Source of the DNA: Bacteroidales bacterium
GTDB taxonomy: Bacteria; Bacteroidota; Bacteroidia; Bacteroidales; UBA10428
DNA length: 44,786 bases
NCBI GenBank assembly: GCA_016935435.1
Contig: JAFGQZ010000075.1
Location: 1 to 44,786, forward strand
Reading direction: 5' to 3'
Numbering within the stretch: the first letter of the stretch is position 1; each line of letters begins with the position of its first letter. Below are positions 8,600 through 17,368 of this stretch, one piece after another. The notes under the pieces were generated by a model. That model worked only from the letters and a program-made list of their open reading frames with translations. It did not search any database and had not been told where the DNA came from. Position numbers and translations under genes: made by a program.

Positions 8600-9304
8600 A
8601 TGACAAAAAGCTGGAAAACTTCTAAATCGACAGTAATTTACCGGTTACTTGCGAAAAGGGTTAACGTATATCTGGTGGTGCATGAAAAGGGGGCTTTTCT
8701 GGTCGATAGCGGCATGAACAGAACACATCAAAAACTAATTGCCCGAATCGGCAATATTTTGCCAGATCAAAACCCTGTAGATTACATATTGCTTACCCAT
8801 GCACATTTCGACCACTGCCAGGCAGCAAAAGCTTTATCGGAAAGTTTAAAGGCAAGGCTGGTCATACAATCGTCTGAGGCCTATAACCTTATGTCGGGCT
8901 ATACCCCTCTTCCGTCAGCAACCATGTTTCTTTCGAAGGTTGTTTTGAGCCTTGGGAAAACAGTTGCACCAGGCATTGCCAGGTTTGCCCCGGCCGAACC
9001 CGACATATTGATAAACGAAGAGGGTAGGCTGTTTAATTGCAGCAATTTAAAAATTATACACACTCCCGGGCATACTTCCGGTTCGGTGAGCCTTATTGTT
9101 GACGAAGAAATTGCACTGGTTGGCGATACCCTTTTTGGGATTTTTCCAGGCAGGGCCATGCCGCCATTTGCCGATAATGTTGAAGAGCTTTTCCAAAGCT
9201 GGGCCTTGCTGCTCGACACTCCCTGCCATACTTTTCTTCCCGGGCATGGCAGGCCGGTAAGCCGAAAAACCCTTGAGAAAGAATATTTCAGGAGGAGCAT
9301 TTAA
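8600..9304 (+). CDS. Metallo-beta-lactamase-fold hydrolase
   Basis: A 234-residue MBL-fold hydrolase. The metal motif THAHFDH (His67, His69, Asp71, His72) is complete. It is followed by HTPGHTSGS (third histidine), GDTLFG (bridging Asp) and PGHGRP (last histidine). This arrangement fits the glyoxalase II-like / general hydrolase group rather than true beta-lactamases. No signal peptide is seen, so it is cytoplasmic. It lies 13 bases after the deaminase gene, probably in one transcript, and may act on a related metabolite, but the sequence does not show which. Confidence 0.88.
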   Translation: MTKSWKTSKSTVIYRLLAKRVNVYLVVHEKGAFLVDSGMNRTHQKLIARIGNILPDQNPVDYILLTHAHFDHCQAAKALSESLKARLVIQSSEAYNLMSGYTPLPSATMFLSKVVLSLGKTVAPGIARFAPAEPDILINEEGRLFNCSNLKIIHTPGHTSGSVSLIVDEEIALVGDTLFGIFPGRAMPPFADNVEELFQSWALLLDTPCHTFLPGHGRPVSRKTLEKEYFRRSI

Positions 9305-9369
9305 CCACAAAGTTGTTTCGAAGTTAAGCTGCTTTCTGCCGTTAATGCAGGCTGAATATCAAATTCAAT

Positions 9370-10209
9370 TCAGATATGCTTAAAATAAACATTCATACTC
9401 TCGATGTTACCGGCAATATTGGTATTGTTGACCAAAGTACCGGAATACTGATAATTTAAGTTCATAAAAGTTTTGTTCATGGCCTCCGACCTTAGCCTTG
9501 CAATGGTATAAAGGGTTAGTATGCCAAGTTCTTTCATATCGCTTTCCATTGAGCTTAGCAACAACCGGGCCAGGCCCTTGCCCCTGAAAGCAGGCAATGT
9601 GGCAAAATCTGTCATTTCGGCATTCTGCCCTTCAAAATCAATTTCGGCAGATGATATGGCAACAACAATTCCCTTATGAAGAACCCCATAATAGTGCACA
9701 TTTTCATCCATGGTTTTTTCAATATATTCCGGCTTGAAAACAGGAAATGGATAACTCTTAAATACTTTGGAATAAATTTTTGTAACCTGAAGTATGTCGC
9801 TCTTAACCAGTTTTCTAACTTTCAGGCCTTCGAAATTTCCATTATTGTTTAGGCGGGCAGCAGGCATTGCCGACAAAATTTTGCTAAAGCCTTTCAGATC
9901 TTCGGTTTCGCAAGATAAAGCCCTTTGTGTTTCGAAGAATTTTGAAACAAAAAACACATCGGTTTCATTGGCAAAAAATAAGGGAATAAAAGCTTCGAGT
10001 ATAAACCCGTTGGCAAAAAATAAGGGGGCAGTCCATTTAGGTACTTTACAAAATATTTTTGAATAGCCATATTCATTTGCCAGTCCATTAAGGGAACCAA
10101 TAATGGTATCGGTATCGGAAGCATCAAATTTCATCAGGTAAATGCGGTTATTGTGTTTGCCATGCTGAATTTTTGACCCCTTGCCAAGAGTTAAAAAAGT
10201 ATCAATCAT
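9370..10209 (-). CDS. ablB: Beta-lysine N-epsilon-acetyltransferase
   Basis: A 279-residue GNAT enzyme that acetylates beta-lysine to N-epsilon-acetyl-beta-lysine, a compatible solute. The N-terminal family signature is clear ([14 protein letters not shown], then [10 protein letters not shown] and [12 protein letters not shown]). The C-terminal GNAT fold has the acetyl-CoA loop [15 protein letters not shown] start it at the ATG at 10209, 27 codons inside the longest open frame. This start overlaps the end of kamA by 8 bases and has a strong ribosome site (AAGAAGGGA). The overlap with kamA, whose product is the substrate, makes the assignment firm. Homologues are known from methanogens (ablAB) and some bacteria. 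Confidence 0.92.
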   Translation of the reverse strand: MIDTFLTLGKGSKIQHGKHNNRIYLMKFDASDTDTIIGSLNGLANEYGYSKIFCKVPKWTAPLFFANGFILEAFIPLFFANETDVFFVSKFFETQRALSCETEDLKGFSKILSAMPAARLNNNGNFEGLKVRKLVKSDILQVTKIYSKVFKSYPFPVFKPEYIEKTMDENVHYYGVLHKGIVVAISSAEIDFEGQNAEMTDFATLPAFRGKGLARLLLSSMESDMKELGILTLYTIARLRSEAMNKTFMNLNYQYSGTLVNNTNIAGNIESMNVYFKHI

Positions 10210-11515
10210 TCTCGTCCCTTCTTTGAATGCGTGTATTATTTTCAGGAATAAGCGATATGGTATCGCAAGAATCCGACAGTAGTTTTTCAATTCCCACAGA
10301 ATCGGGTTCTTCGCATTCGTTTAAATTTAATTCAAGCTTGCAATCGTCGCAATTGCGGTCGCAAAACTTCGATTTGTAACTGTCGGGCTCCTGGTAAGTA
10401 GTAATTACGCCCTCGTAATTACGGAGCACCACTTTATTTGTTGACCACGAAATAATATAATTGGGCATAACCGGTATTTTGCCACCCCCTCCGGGCGCAT
10501 CAATTACATAAGTAGGCCTTGCAAAGCCACTTGTGTGTCCAATAAGGCTTTCCATAATTTCAATTCCCTTGCCTATAGGGGTACGAAAATGCGAAAGACC
10601 TTCCGAAAGATCGCACTGGTATAAATAATAAGGCCTTACCCTGTTTTCGACCAATTTATGCACCAACGATTTCATGATGCGCGGGCAATCGTTAACATCG
10701 GCAAGCAATACCGACTGGTTTCCAAGCGGAAAGCCTCCATCGGCAAGCATTGCAAGGGCTTCCCTTGATGATTCGGTAATTTCTTTCGGGTGGTTAAAAT
10801 GGGTATTTATCCAAAGGGGCTGGTATTTTTTTAAAATAGAAACCAGGTAAGGTGTTACCCTATAGGGCAAAACCACAGGTATTCTTGTTCCTATACGAAT
10901 TATTTGAACGTGATCGATTTTATGGATCTCAGATAGCAACCAGTCGATTTTTTCATCGGGCAACATAAGCGGATCGCCGCCCGACAATAATACATCGCGC
11001 ACCTGGGGGTTATCGGCAATATATTTAATCCCAATTTTGAGTTGTTCTTTCGTGGGTATGTAATCGATATCCCCAACCTTTCGCTTGCGGGTACAATGCC
11101 GGCAATACATTGCACAAATATTGCTTACATGGAACAAAACCCTGTCGGGATAACGGTGGGTAATACCTTCAACAGGGCTGTCTTTATCTTCGGCCAGCGG
11201 GTCGCTCAGCTCAGAGGGAAGCACCGTAAGTTCCTTAACGCCGCCGAATGCCTGCTTAAATACCGGATCGTTTTTATAGTTGGTTTTATCGATTAAAGAA
11301 AGGTAATAGGGGGTAATTGATAAGGGGAATTTCTGAAAAGTTCTTTTCAACTCTTCTTTTTCTTTGGCAGTGAACCTAATTCCTGTAAGGTATTCAAAGC
11401 TATCGACCGACCTTATTGAATGCTTTAACTGCCATTTCCAGTCTTTCCATCGGTTTACCCCTGTGTTGGTTTCAATTTTGTTCCCTATTTCTTTTTGTGT
11501 ATTGCTGTAAATCAT
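10202..11515 (-). CDS. kamA: Lysine 2,3-aminomutase (radical SAM)
   Basis: A 437-residue radical SAM enzyme that turns L-lysine into L-beta-lysine using a [4Fe-4S] cluster, S-adenosylmethionine and PLP. The cluster cysteines are Cys134, Cys138 and Cys141 (CAMYCRHC). The SAM-binding stretch LLSGGDPLM follows, and the PLP lysine is Lys347 in [12 protein letters not shown]. The C-terminal CDRNCDDC fits the zinc site of the clostridial enzyme. Lysine fermentation is the other known use of KamA, but no kamDE, kce or kdd genes are nearby, and the 8-base overlap with ablB points to osmolyte synthesis. It has its own promoter just upstream. Confidence 0.95.
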   Translation of the reverse strand: MIYSNTQKEIGNKIETNTGVNRWKDWKWQLKHSIRSVDSFEYLTGIRFTAKEKEELKRTFQKFPLSITPYYLSLIDKTNYKNDPVFKQAFGGVKELTVLPSELSDPLAEDKDSPVEGITHRYPDRVLFHVSNICAMYCRHCTRKRKVGDIDYIPTKEQLKIGIKYIADNPQVRDVLLSGGDPLMLPDEKIDWLLSEIHKIDHVQIIRIGTRIPVVLPYRVTPYLVSILKKYQPLWINTHFNHPKEITESSREALAMLADGGFPLGNQSVLLADVNDCPRIMKSLVHKLVENRVRPYYLYQCDLSEGLSHFRTPIGKGIEIMESLIGHTSGFARPTYVIDAPGGGGKIPVMPNYIISWSTNKVVLRNYEGVITTYQEPDSYKSKFCDRNCDDCKLELNLNECEEPDSVGIEKLLSDSCDTISLIPENNTRIQRRDEND

Positions 11516-11528
11516 ACAATCGAATTAT

Positions 11529-11569
11529 TGTTTCTATGCGAACAAATTTACAAAAAGTAATTAGAAACA
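11529..11569. repeat. 8-bp inverted repeat flanking the kamA promoter core (possible operator)
   Basis: TGTTTCTA (11529-11536) and its exact reverse complement TAGAAACA (11562-11569) have centres 33 bases apart, about three helical turns. One arm overlaps the start region and the other lies in the spacer beside the -33 element. The placement suits a repressor site, and the neighbouring MarR protein is the obvious candidate. A chance match cannot be excluded. Confidence 0.35.
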
Positions 11570-11574
11570 TCAAA
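11543..11574 (-). promoter_or_regulatory. kamA-ablB promoter
   Basis: Read on the minus strand: TTTG (11574-11571), a 20-base spacer, then TAAATTTG (11550-11543). This is an exact match to the Bacteroidota housekeeping consensus TTTG-N19/21-TAnnTTTG. Transcription would start about 20 bases before the kamA ATG (11515). It lies downstream of marR, so kamA-ablB can be transcribed independently of marR. Confidence 0.75.
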
Positions 11575-11637
11575 AACAATTTATGGAACTGGTGTATGAC
11601 CGGAACAAAGAAATTGTTAAAAAAAGCCAAACCTGTT

Positions 11638-12135
11638 TTACATTAACCCCTCATCAGCCCCTTCCAGGTCAGTCTCGGAGGTAATTAGCGGCGAAGCTTC
11701 GATTTTTTCTATATTAAGCAAGGCCACCAGTGTATCAAGGCTCTCCTTAACCCGTAAAAGTTTTTCTTCGTCGAGGCTTTTTAACTTTTCCGATAATTGT
11801 TCGTGTAGAAGCGATGGTATGCGATCGAGCAATTTGTCGCCCGACGAGGTAAGGGCAATTAACACAACCCTTTTATCGCCCGATTTGGGTAGCCGGGCAA
11901 GGTAACCATTCTTTTCAAGCCTGTTAATAATGCCACTAACCGTACTCGAATTCAAGTTTAAAAACCTGCGTATTTCGGCCTGTGTCGATTGGTACCCGGG
12001 GGATCCGTGCAAAAAATTCAGGCATAACACCTGGGGTATGCTAACACCATATTCCTTTTGTATTTTTTTCGATTCTATATCAATCGACCGTACTATTTTT
12101 CTTATTTTAATCAGAATATCGGTTGTATCAATCAT
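11638..12135 (-). CDS. MarR-family transcriptional regulator
   Basis: A 165-residue MarR/SlyA-type winged-helix regulator. Dimer helices flank the HTH (TQAEIRRFLNLNSSTVSGIINRLEKNG, about 52-78), followed by the wing with the conserved DKRVV. The acidic tail (last 20 residues) is not typical of the family. It lies 122 bases upstream of kamA on the same strand, and divergent from guaB. Its position next to an osmolyte operon recalls EctR, a MarR-type repressor of ectoine synthesis in methylotrophs, so control of kamA-ablB is plausible. That is inference; guaB is the other possible target. Confidence 0.92.
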   Translation of the reverse strand: MIDTTDILIKIRKIVRSIDIESKKIQKEYGVSIPQVLCLNFLHGSPGYQSTQAEIRRFLNLNSSTVSGIINRLEKNGYLARLPKSGDKRVVLIALTSSGDKLLDRIPSLLHEQLSEKLKSLDEEKLLRVKESLDTLVALLNIEKIEASPLITSETDLEGADEGLM

Positions 12136-12220
12136 TTATTTATCTGGTATTTTTATAAATAATTTTTCTAATGATTGGTAAAAATGAAAAAACTTAACCA
12201 TAAAATAAAATGCAATTGCA

Positions 12221-12252
12221 TTTTAGCTTGTGCCATCTTTATTGTAATTTTG
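12221..12252 (+). promoter_or_regulatory. guaB promoter
   Basis: TAATTTTG (12245-12252) matches the -7 consensus exactly. TTTT (12221-12224) stands at the -33 position with a 20-base spacer, one base off TTTG. The guaB ATG (12283) follows after 30 bases. Confidence 0.5.
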
Positions 12253-12282
12253 CCCAATTTTAAACTTTAACAGAGAAAATAA

Positions 12283-13779
12283 ATGGCGCATTATTTAAAC
12301 GAAGTTTCGCGTACGTTTAGCGAATACCTGCTAATTCCCGGATTAACCAAGAAAGAAAGCATACCCACAAACGTATCGTTAAAAACCCCTCTGGCAAAGT
12401 TTAAAAAGGGGCAAAACCCACCGCTGGAGTTGAATATCCCTTTTGTGTCGGCTATTATGCAATCGGTTTCCGACGATAATATGGCTATTGCCCTTGCCCG
12501 AAATGGCGGGTTGTCGTTTATTTTTGGTTCACAAAATATTTCCGACCAGGCCGAAATGGTGCGGAAAGTAAAAAAATTTAAGGCCGGCTTTGTTGTAAGC
12601 GACGCAAACCTTAAACCCGATAACACACTTGCCGATGTAATTGCGCTTAAAGAAGCAACCGGCTATTCAACCATAGGCATTACCCACGACGGCACTTCGA
12701 ACGGAAAATTATTAGGACTGGTAACCAGCCGCGATTACAGGCCCACCCGCGATGCTATGGACAAAAAAGTTGCCGGGTTTATGACACCCTTTGAAAGCCT
12801 TATTACCGGTGAGCTTGGGGTATCGCTCAACGATGCCAATGATATTATCTGGGACAATAAACTAAACTGCCTGCCGATTATCGACCGCAAACAACACCTG
12901 CAATATTTTGTGTTTAGAAAAGATTACGACAACCATAAAGAACACCCTAACGAACTTTCCGATTCGAACAAAAAGCTTTTGGTAGGGGCAGGGATAAATA
13001 CCCGCGATTACCGCGAAAGGGTTCCCGAATTGGTCAATGCCGGCGTTGATATTTTATGTATCGACTCCTCCGATGGTTTTTCGGTTTGGCAGAAAGAAAC
13101 CATTGAATTCGTTAAAGAAACCTACAAAGGAACCGTAAAAATTGGTGCCGGGAACATTGTCGATAGCGATGGTTTCAATTACCTGGCCGAAGCTGGTGCC
13201 GATTTTGTGAAAGTGGGCATTGGCGGCGGTTCGATTTGTATTACCCGCGAACAAAAAGGCATTGGCCGCGGACAGGCAACGGCAATAATAGATGTAGCAA
13301 AAGCCCGTGACGAATATTTTAAAAAACACAACGTTTATATACCTATTTGTTCCGATGGTGGTATTGTGCAAGATTACCACATGGTACTGGCGCTTGCCAT
13401 GGGGGCCGATTTTTTAATGATGGGCCGTTATTTTGCCCGCTTCGACGAAAGCCCTACACGTAAGCTCATGGTAGGCAACCGCTATGTTAAAGAATACTGG
13501 GGCGAAGGCTCGAACCGTGCCCGCAACTGGCAGCGCTACGATTATGGGGGAAGCGAAAACCTAAAATTCGAAGAAGGTGTTGACAGCTACGTGCCTTATG
13601 CCGGAAAATTACGCGACAACCTCGATATTACATTGGGCAAAATACGTTCGACCATGTGCAGTTGCGGGGCAATTTCTATTGAAGAACTTCGGCAAAATGC
13701 CAAAATTACCCTTGTTTCGTCAACCAGCATTGTCGAAGGCGGGGCACACGATGTAATACTTAAAGATTCAAATATTTAG
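12283..13779 (+). CDS. guaB: IMP dehydrogenase (variant clade)
   Basis: IMP dehydrogenase (498 residues) oxidises IMP to XMP in GTP synthesis. The barrel is split by two CBS domains (about 100-225). The catalytic loop reads [19 protein letters not shown], with the active Cys in GSIC. Most GuaB proteins have GIGPGSICTTR there. The flap ([17 protein letters not shown]) keeps the Arg-Tyr pair used as general base. The unusual start [14 protein letters not shown] and the flap sequence place it in a distinct GuaB clade that I also recall from Firmicutes. The gene ends 3 bases from the convergent LytTR gene, with no room for a terminator. IMPDH activity is well supported. Confidence 0.9.
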   Translation: MAHYLNEVSRTFSEYLLIPGLTKKESIPTNVSLKTPLAKFKKGQNPPLELNIPFVSAIMQSVSDDNMAIALARNGGLSFIFGSQNISDQAEMVRKVKKFKAGFVVSDANLKPDNTLADVIALKEATGYSTIGITHDGTSNGKLLGLVTSRDYRPTRDAMDKKVAGFMTPFESLITGELGVSLNDANDIIWDNKLNCLPIIDRKQHLQYFVFRKDYDNHKEHPNELSDSNKKLLVGAGINTRDYRERVPELVNAGVDILCIDSSDGFSVWQKETIEFVKETYKGTVKIGAGNIVDSDGFNYLAEAGADFVKVGIGGGSICITREQKGIGRGQATAIIDVAKARDEYFKKHNVYIPICSDGGIVQDYHMVLALAMGADFLMMGRYFARFDESPTRKLMVGNRYVKEYWGEGSNRARNWQRYDYGGSENLKFEEGVDSYVPYAGKLRDNLDITLGKIRSTMCSCGAISIEELRQNAKITLVSSTSIVEGGAHDVILKDSNI

Positions 13780-13782
13780 CGC

Positions 13783-14541
13783 TTAGAAATTAAGCTTTTC
13801 TTTCAGGGTTTTAAACCCGCTTTTGCTTATTTTAATGGCTGTGCCGTCTTTGAGTTTGGCCACATAGCTGTCTTTTCCGTATGGTTCAAGCTGGTTTACC
13901 TGGTCAATTCGAATAATGTAGGAGCGGTGTACACGAAGAAAATCATTTTCATCGAGGTTTTCCTCGAAATATTTCATGGTGGCCTGCTTCAGGTGTTTTC
14001 CCTCCGATGAATAAATCATCACATAATCGTCTTGAGCTTCGAGGTACCTGATTTTATCGACTGGTATCACTGCAATTTTATTGGTAGATTTTACCACTAC
14101 ACGTTCAAGTTTATCGGTAATGGGCTGGCTGATTAGTTTCGATACCGATTGAGTGGCAATTTTTGGGGCACTGCCATTAATACGCTGTACTGCCTTATTT
14201 ACTGCATCGGTAAACCGCTCTTTCGAGAAAGGTTTAAGTAAATAATCGATAGCATTGAGTTCAAAAGCCTGAATAGCAAACTGGTTATAGGCCGTAGTAA
14301 AAATAATTTCGGGCTTTTCGCTATCGTCGATCAGTTCGAGCATTTCGAAGCCATTAAGTTTTGGCATTTGAATATCGAGAAATATTAATGAGGGTTTTAG
14401 TTCGTTTATGGCTTTTGCCCCTTCGAAACCGTTCTCGCATTCCTTTACAATTTCAATGGTATCGAGCGTTTTTATATAGTTTTTTATTAATTCGCGCCCT
14501 AATTCCTCGTCTTCGATAATTACAGCTTTTATTTTTTCCAT
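13783..14541 (-). CDS. LytTR-type response regulator
   Basis: A 252-residue regulator with an N-terminal receiver (phospho-acceptor Asp in LIFLDIQMPKLNGFEML, conserved Lys in LLKPFSKE) and a C-terminal LytTR DNA-binding domain (IRYLEAQDDYVMIYSSEGKH, then FLRVHRSYIIR). LytTR proteins bind DNA by beta-strands and commonly control envelope genes. It follows the kinase gene after 4 bases and is surely its partner. The target genes are unknown; the LiaF-like gene that heads the same operon suggests an envelope-stress role. Confidence 0.95.
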   Translation of the reverse strand: MEKIKAVIIEDEELGRELIKNYIKTLDTIEIVKECENGFEGAKAINELKPSLIFLDIQMPKLNGFEMLELIDDSEKPEIIFTTAYNQFAIQAFELNAIDYLLKPFSKERFTDAVNKAVQRINGSAPKIATQSVSKLISQPITDKLERVVVKSTNKIAVIPVDKIRYLEAQDDYVMIYSSEGKHLKQATMKYFEENLDENDFLRVHRSYIIRIDQVNQLEPYGKDSYVAKLKDGTAIKISKSGFKTLKEKLNF

Positions 14542-14545
14542 AGCC

Positions 14546-15613
14546 TTATGGGTTAGTTGCTAATTCTTGTGGAAACCTGAGGGATATTTCAAAAGTATTA
14601 TCGGTTTTAAAAATTTTTACCAAATCATCGCGGTTGTATTGTATCCTTAGCCGGCTCATAACATTTTTCAGCCCTATGCCAGCACCTTTTTTTACAAGAA
14701 AATCGCGATCGTACTCATTGCCGACTTTTACTTCCAGAAGGTTTTCGTAAACATTGCTTTCGATCAGAATATTCGATTGCCCGGTACTTTCGTAAACACC
14801 ATATTTTACAGCATTTTCTATAACAGGCTGCAAAATTAGGGCTGGCAACGATAGTTTTCCGGAGCCGGGGTCAATTTTTTGTTCAACGTTTAACCTTTTT
14901 CCAAACCGTATTTTTTCAATTTTGAGGTATCTGTCAATATTTTTTAATTCGTTTTCAAAACTTGTAAGGGTTTCCTTCTTATTCGACAGCGAATACCTTA
15001 AAAAATCCGATAAATTTATAACCATTTCCTGGGCACGCTCGGGGCTTATTAAGGTGAGCGAACTAATAGAATTCAGGCTGTTAAACAAAAAATGCGGGTT
15101 GATTTGCGATTTAAGCGAGCTCAGTTCAGATTCTTTCACCAGGGCTTTCAGTTCTGATTCCCTTAAAACCTTGTCTTTAAAATTCTGATAATAAATCATC
15201 AGGTAATAGTTCGAAATAAGCAGGACATAAAACATGAAGCCTATGCCAACCCTCCAGGGAATTGTTTTGTGCAGCCATCTCAGGTATTCGACATTCTCTT
15301 TAAACAAAACCGAAAGTACCAGATAACCAAGCCACATCCAAAGGCCAACAGCAAGCGAGCTCGATGCCAGGTGGTTAGTAATAAAATTGGTAATTTTGTT
15401 TTTTTCCAGATCGGTATAATATACCGGGTACCAAATGCCGATACCTATAGTGGCATACAGGGCATTAAATATTAAACTATCGGTAACAGAAACCAAAAGG
15501 CTCTTCTGGTGATAAACAAAAATAGACAAAACTGTTGACAGCAACGCAATTACCAGCCAGCTCAGTGCATAGGTTATTGTAAAACTACGTGTTTTAAGAA
15601 TAGGGTTAAGCAT
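14546..15613 (-). CDS. LytS/YehU-type sensor histidine kinase
   Basis: A 355-residue membrane kinase of the His_kinase (PF06580) type. About four membrane helices fill residues 10-150. A coiled coil leads to the phospho-acceptor motif QINPHFLFNSLNSISSL and an ATPase domain with N-box (PVIENAVKYG) and G-box (GAGIGLKNVMSRL). There is no large outside sensor domain, so the signal is likely sensed within the membrane or passed by the LiaF-like protein encoded 16 bases upstream. It forms a three-gene unit with that gene and the LytTR regulator. Confidence 0.94.
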   Translation of the reverse strand: MLNPILKTRSFTITYALSWLVIALLSTVLSIFVYHQKSLLVSVTDSLIFNALYATIGIGIWYPVYYTDLEKNKITNFITNHLASSSLAVGLWMWLGYLVLSVLFKENVEYLRWLHKTIPWRVGIGFMFYVLLISNYYLMIYYQNFKDKVLRESELKALVKESELSSLKSQINPHFLFNSLNSISSLTLISPERAQEMVINLSDFLRYSLSNKKETLTSFENELKNIDRYLKIEKIRFGKRLNVEQKIDPGSGKLSLPALILQPVIENAVKYGVYESTGQSNILIESNVYENLLEVKVGNEYDRDFLVKKGAGIGLKNVMSRLRIQYNRDDLVKIFKTDNTFEISLRFPQELATNP

Positions 15614-15629
15614 GGCTTTTATGTAACGT

Positions 15630-16343
15630 TCAGTAACTCTTTATTTCGCCGCCCCCGAAAATTACGAAGCCTTTGATAATAAGTTCGGGCGCCCCTTCGG
15701 TTGAACTGTTAGGGGTGAGAATGCGGTGTTTGTCTGAAAAACCCCCAAAAATCGATATGGTACTTATTTTTATGTTCCAGTCTTCGGGCACAACCAGCTT
15801 AAACCCGCCAAAAACGGCAAGCACGTCGATATAATTTCTTCCCGGGGCCAACTTACAACGCGAAAGCAAAAAGTTAGAACCCCCGAAAACAGCCAGTATT
15901 TTTCCTCCCTTAAAATTATTCGACACAATGGTACGGTCGCCACCCCCGAAAACAGCAATTTCATCGATAGTATCCATATCCGAAACCGAATGTCCCATTT
16001 TTTTGCATTCGTGAATTCCTTTTCGTTTTATTAACAGAAAAATACCTGCCAAAATAAAGAGCATAGCCAGGAAAAGCTGCCAGAAGTTTATTCCGTGGAA
16101 TAAATCAAACTCGTTTTTTAGAAAAAAATAAGCCCCAATAAACATAATAATGTACCCGGGGCCATTATCGCGCGAATGAACAACCGATATAAGCCCTATG
16201 GATATTAAAATTACTTCCCAGCGAAAAATATATTGCTTTAAAAAATCGTTATAAATGCCAAAATTATGCAGGAGCAACAAAGCACCTGCGGCCATAACAG
16301 CCAGGCCAACAACAATCCGTTTACTCTCACTGCCTTTTGTCAT
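15630..16343 (-). CDS. LiaF-like membrane protein with FGG beta repeats
   Basis: A 237-residue protein with about four short membrane helices (10-105), a basic linker, and a soluble beta domain (about 125-237). The soluble part repeats an [AVS][VI]FGG element five times: AVFGGG, AVFGGS, AVFGGF, SIFGGF and VIFGGG, about 20-30 residues apart, as in the LiaF C-terminal / cell-wall-active antibiotic response family. In Firmicutes LiaF restrains the LiaRS envelope-stress system. Here it heads an operon with a LytS-type kinase and LytTR regulator, which is consistent with the same kind of control. The family is recognisable; the role is inferred. Confidence 0.85.
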   Translation of the reverse strand: MTKGSESKRIVVGLAVMAAGALLLLHNFGIYNDFLKQYIFRWEVILISIGLISVVHSRDNGPGYIIMFIGAYFFLKNEFDLFHGINFWQLFLAMLFILAGIFLLIKRKGIHECKKMGHSVSDMDTIDEIAVFGGGDRTIVSNNFKGGKILAVFGGSNFLLSRCKLAPGRNYIDVLAVFGGFKLVVPEDWNIKISTISIFGGFSDKHRILTPNSSTEGAPELIIKGFVIFGGGEIKSY

Positions 16344-16368
16344 AATGGTAAAATGTTAATTTTCAGTT

Positions 16369-16399
16369 CAAAATTATAATGTTTATAATGGTTACCAAA
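16369..16399 (-). promoter_or_regulatory. Promoter of the LiaF-like / LytS / LytTR operon
   Basis: On the minus strand TTTG (16399-16396), a 19-base spacer and TAATTTTG (16376-16369) match the consensus exactly. The -7 element ends 25 bases before the ATG at 16343. Confidence 0.75.
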
Positions 16400-16535
16400 T
16401 AAATATTCGGCGAAGCTATGTTTTAAATCGGTAAAAAAGAATTTTTCCATTTTACTTCTTAAATTAAAATCGGCAACAAAAACTGTATAATTTTCGTAAT
16501 TTCACAAACCACAAATTAATAAACTTTTATAAGGT

Positions 16536-17366
16536 ATGAAACACTCGCATTTTTTTGCTGCACTTATTGTTTTTTGTGCCATTACCTTTACAAGTTGCGA
16601 CAAAGACAGGGGGGTAAACCTGTTTTCGCTCAGCCAGGACATTGAATTTGGACGCGTAATGGACAGCACCATAAAGGCCGACCCGGTCGAATATCCAATA
16701 CTCGATCCGGTTCAGTATGCCGATGCATATACTTATGTCAACACCATGATGCAACAAATCCTGGAATCGGAGAAAATAAAATACAAAACTGAATTCGAAT
16801 GGGAAATTACCCTTATTAACAAAGATGTAATGAATGCTTTTGCTGTACCTGGCGGCAGGCTGTATTTCTATACCGGGCTTATTAAATACCTCGACGATGC
16901 GGCAAGTTTTGCCGGTGTGCTTGGCCACGAAATGGCTCATGTCGATTTGAGGCATTCAACTAAAACACTCACCGACTTATATGGGTTTAGTTTTTTGGTT
17001 TCGTTACTCATTGGCAACAACAGCTCCCAATTGGCCCAAATTGCAGGCGATATGGCAACAGGCGCTGCAGGGTTAAAATTTTCGCGTAACCACGAATATG
17101 ATGCCGACAAGTATTCGATGTACTACCTTTCTGAAACAAAATATCACCCGAAAGGTATTGCCAGCTTTTTCATTAAGCTGCAAGACGAAGGCCATACCGG
17201 CAGCACTTTCGAATTCTTAAGCACCCACCCCAGCGACCAGAAACGAATTGACAATATTGGCCAGGTGTGGGAAAACGACAGCTACCTGAAAGAAAAATCG
17301 TCGGGCAAAGCATACGATTATTTCGAACAGGAATATATTAATGAGCTAATCAGTAAACTTCCCTGA
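16536..17366 (+). CDS. M48-family metalloprotease lipoprotein
   Basis: A 276-residue zinc protease with a lipoprotein signal ending at Cys21 (FTSC-DKD). The HExxH site is His131-Glu132-Met-Ala-His135, and the third ligand Glu lies in NHEYDADKYSM. Family members such as LoiP and BepA work in the periplasm on misassembled outer-membrane proteins. The mature N-terminus (Asp-Lys-Asp after the lipid Cys) could act as a surface-export signal in this phylum, but that is uncertain. No TPR domain follows, unlike BepA. The MORN/TonB_C gene starts 2 bases after its stop, so the two are co-transcribed. Confidence 0.93.
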   Translation: MKHSHFFAALIVFCAITFTSCDKDRGVNLFSLSQDIEFGRVMDSTIKADPVEYPILDPVQYADAYTYVNTMMQQILESEKIKYKTEFEWEITLINKDVMNAFAVPGGRLYFYTGLIKYLDDAASFAGVLGHEMAHVDLRHSTKTLTDLYGFSFLVSLLIGNNSSQLAQIAGDMATGAAGLKFSRNHEYDADKYSMYYLSETKYHPKGIASFFIKLQDEGHTGSTFEFLSTHPSDQKRIDNIGQVWENDSYLKEKSSGKAYDYFEQEYINELISKLP

Positions 17367-17368
17367 TA

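Noticed and set aside
8600..9304. Beta-lactamase resistance gene
   Set aside because: The motifs fit the general MBL hydrolase group, there is no signal peptide, and it pairs with a nucleobase deaminase.
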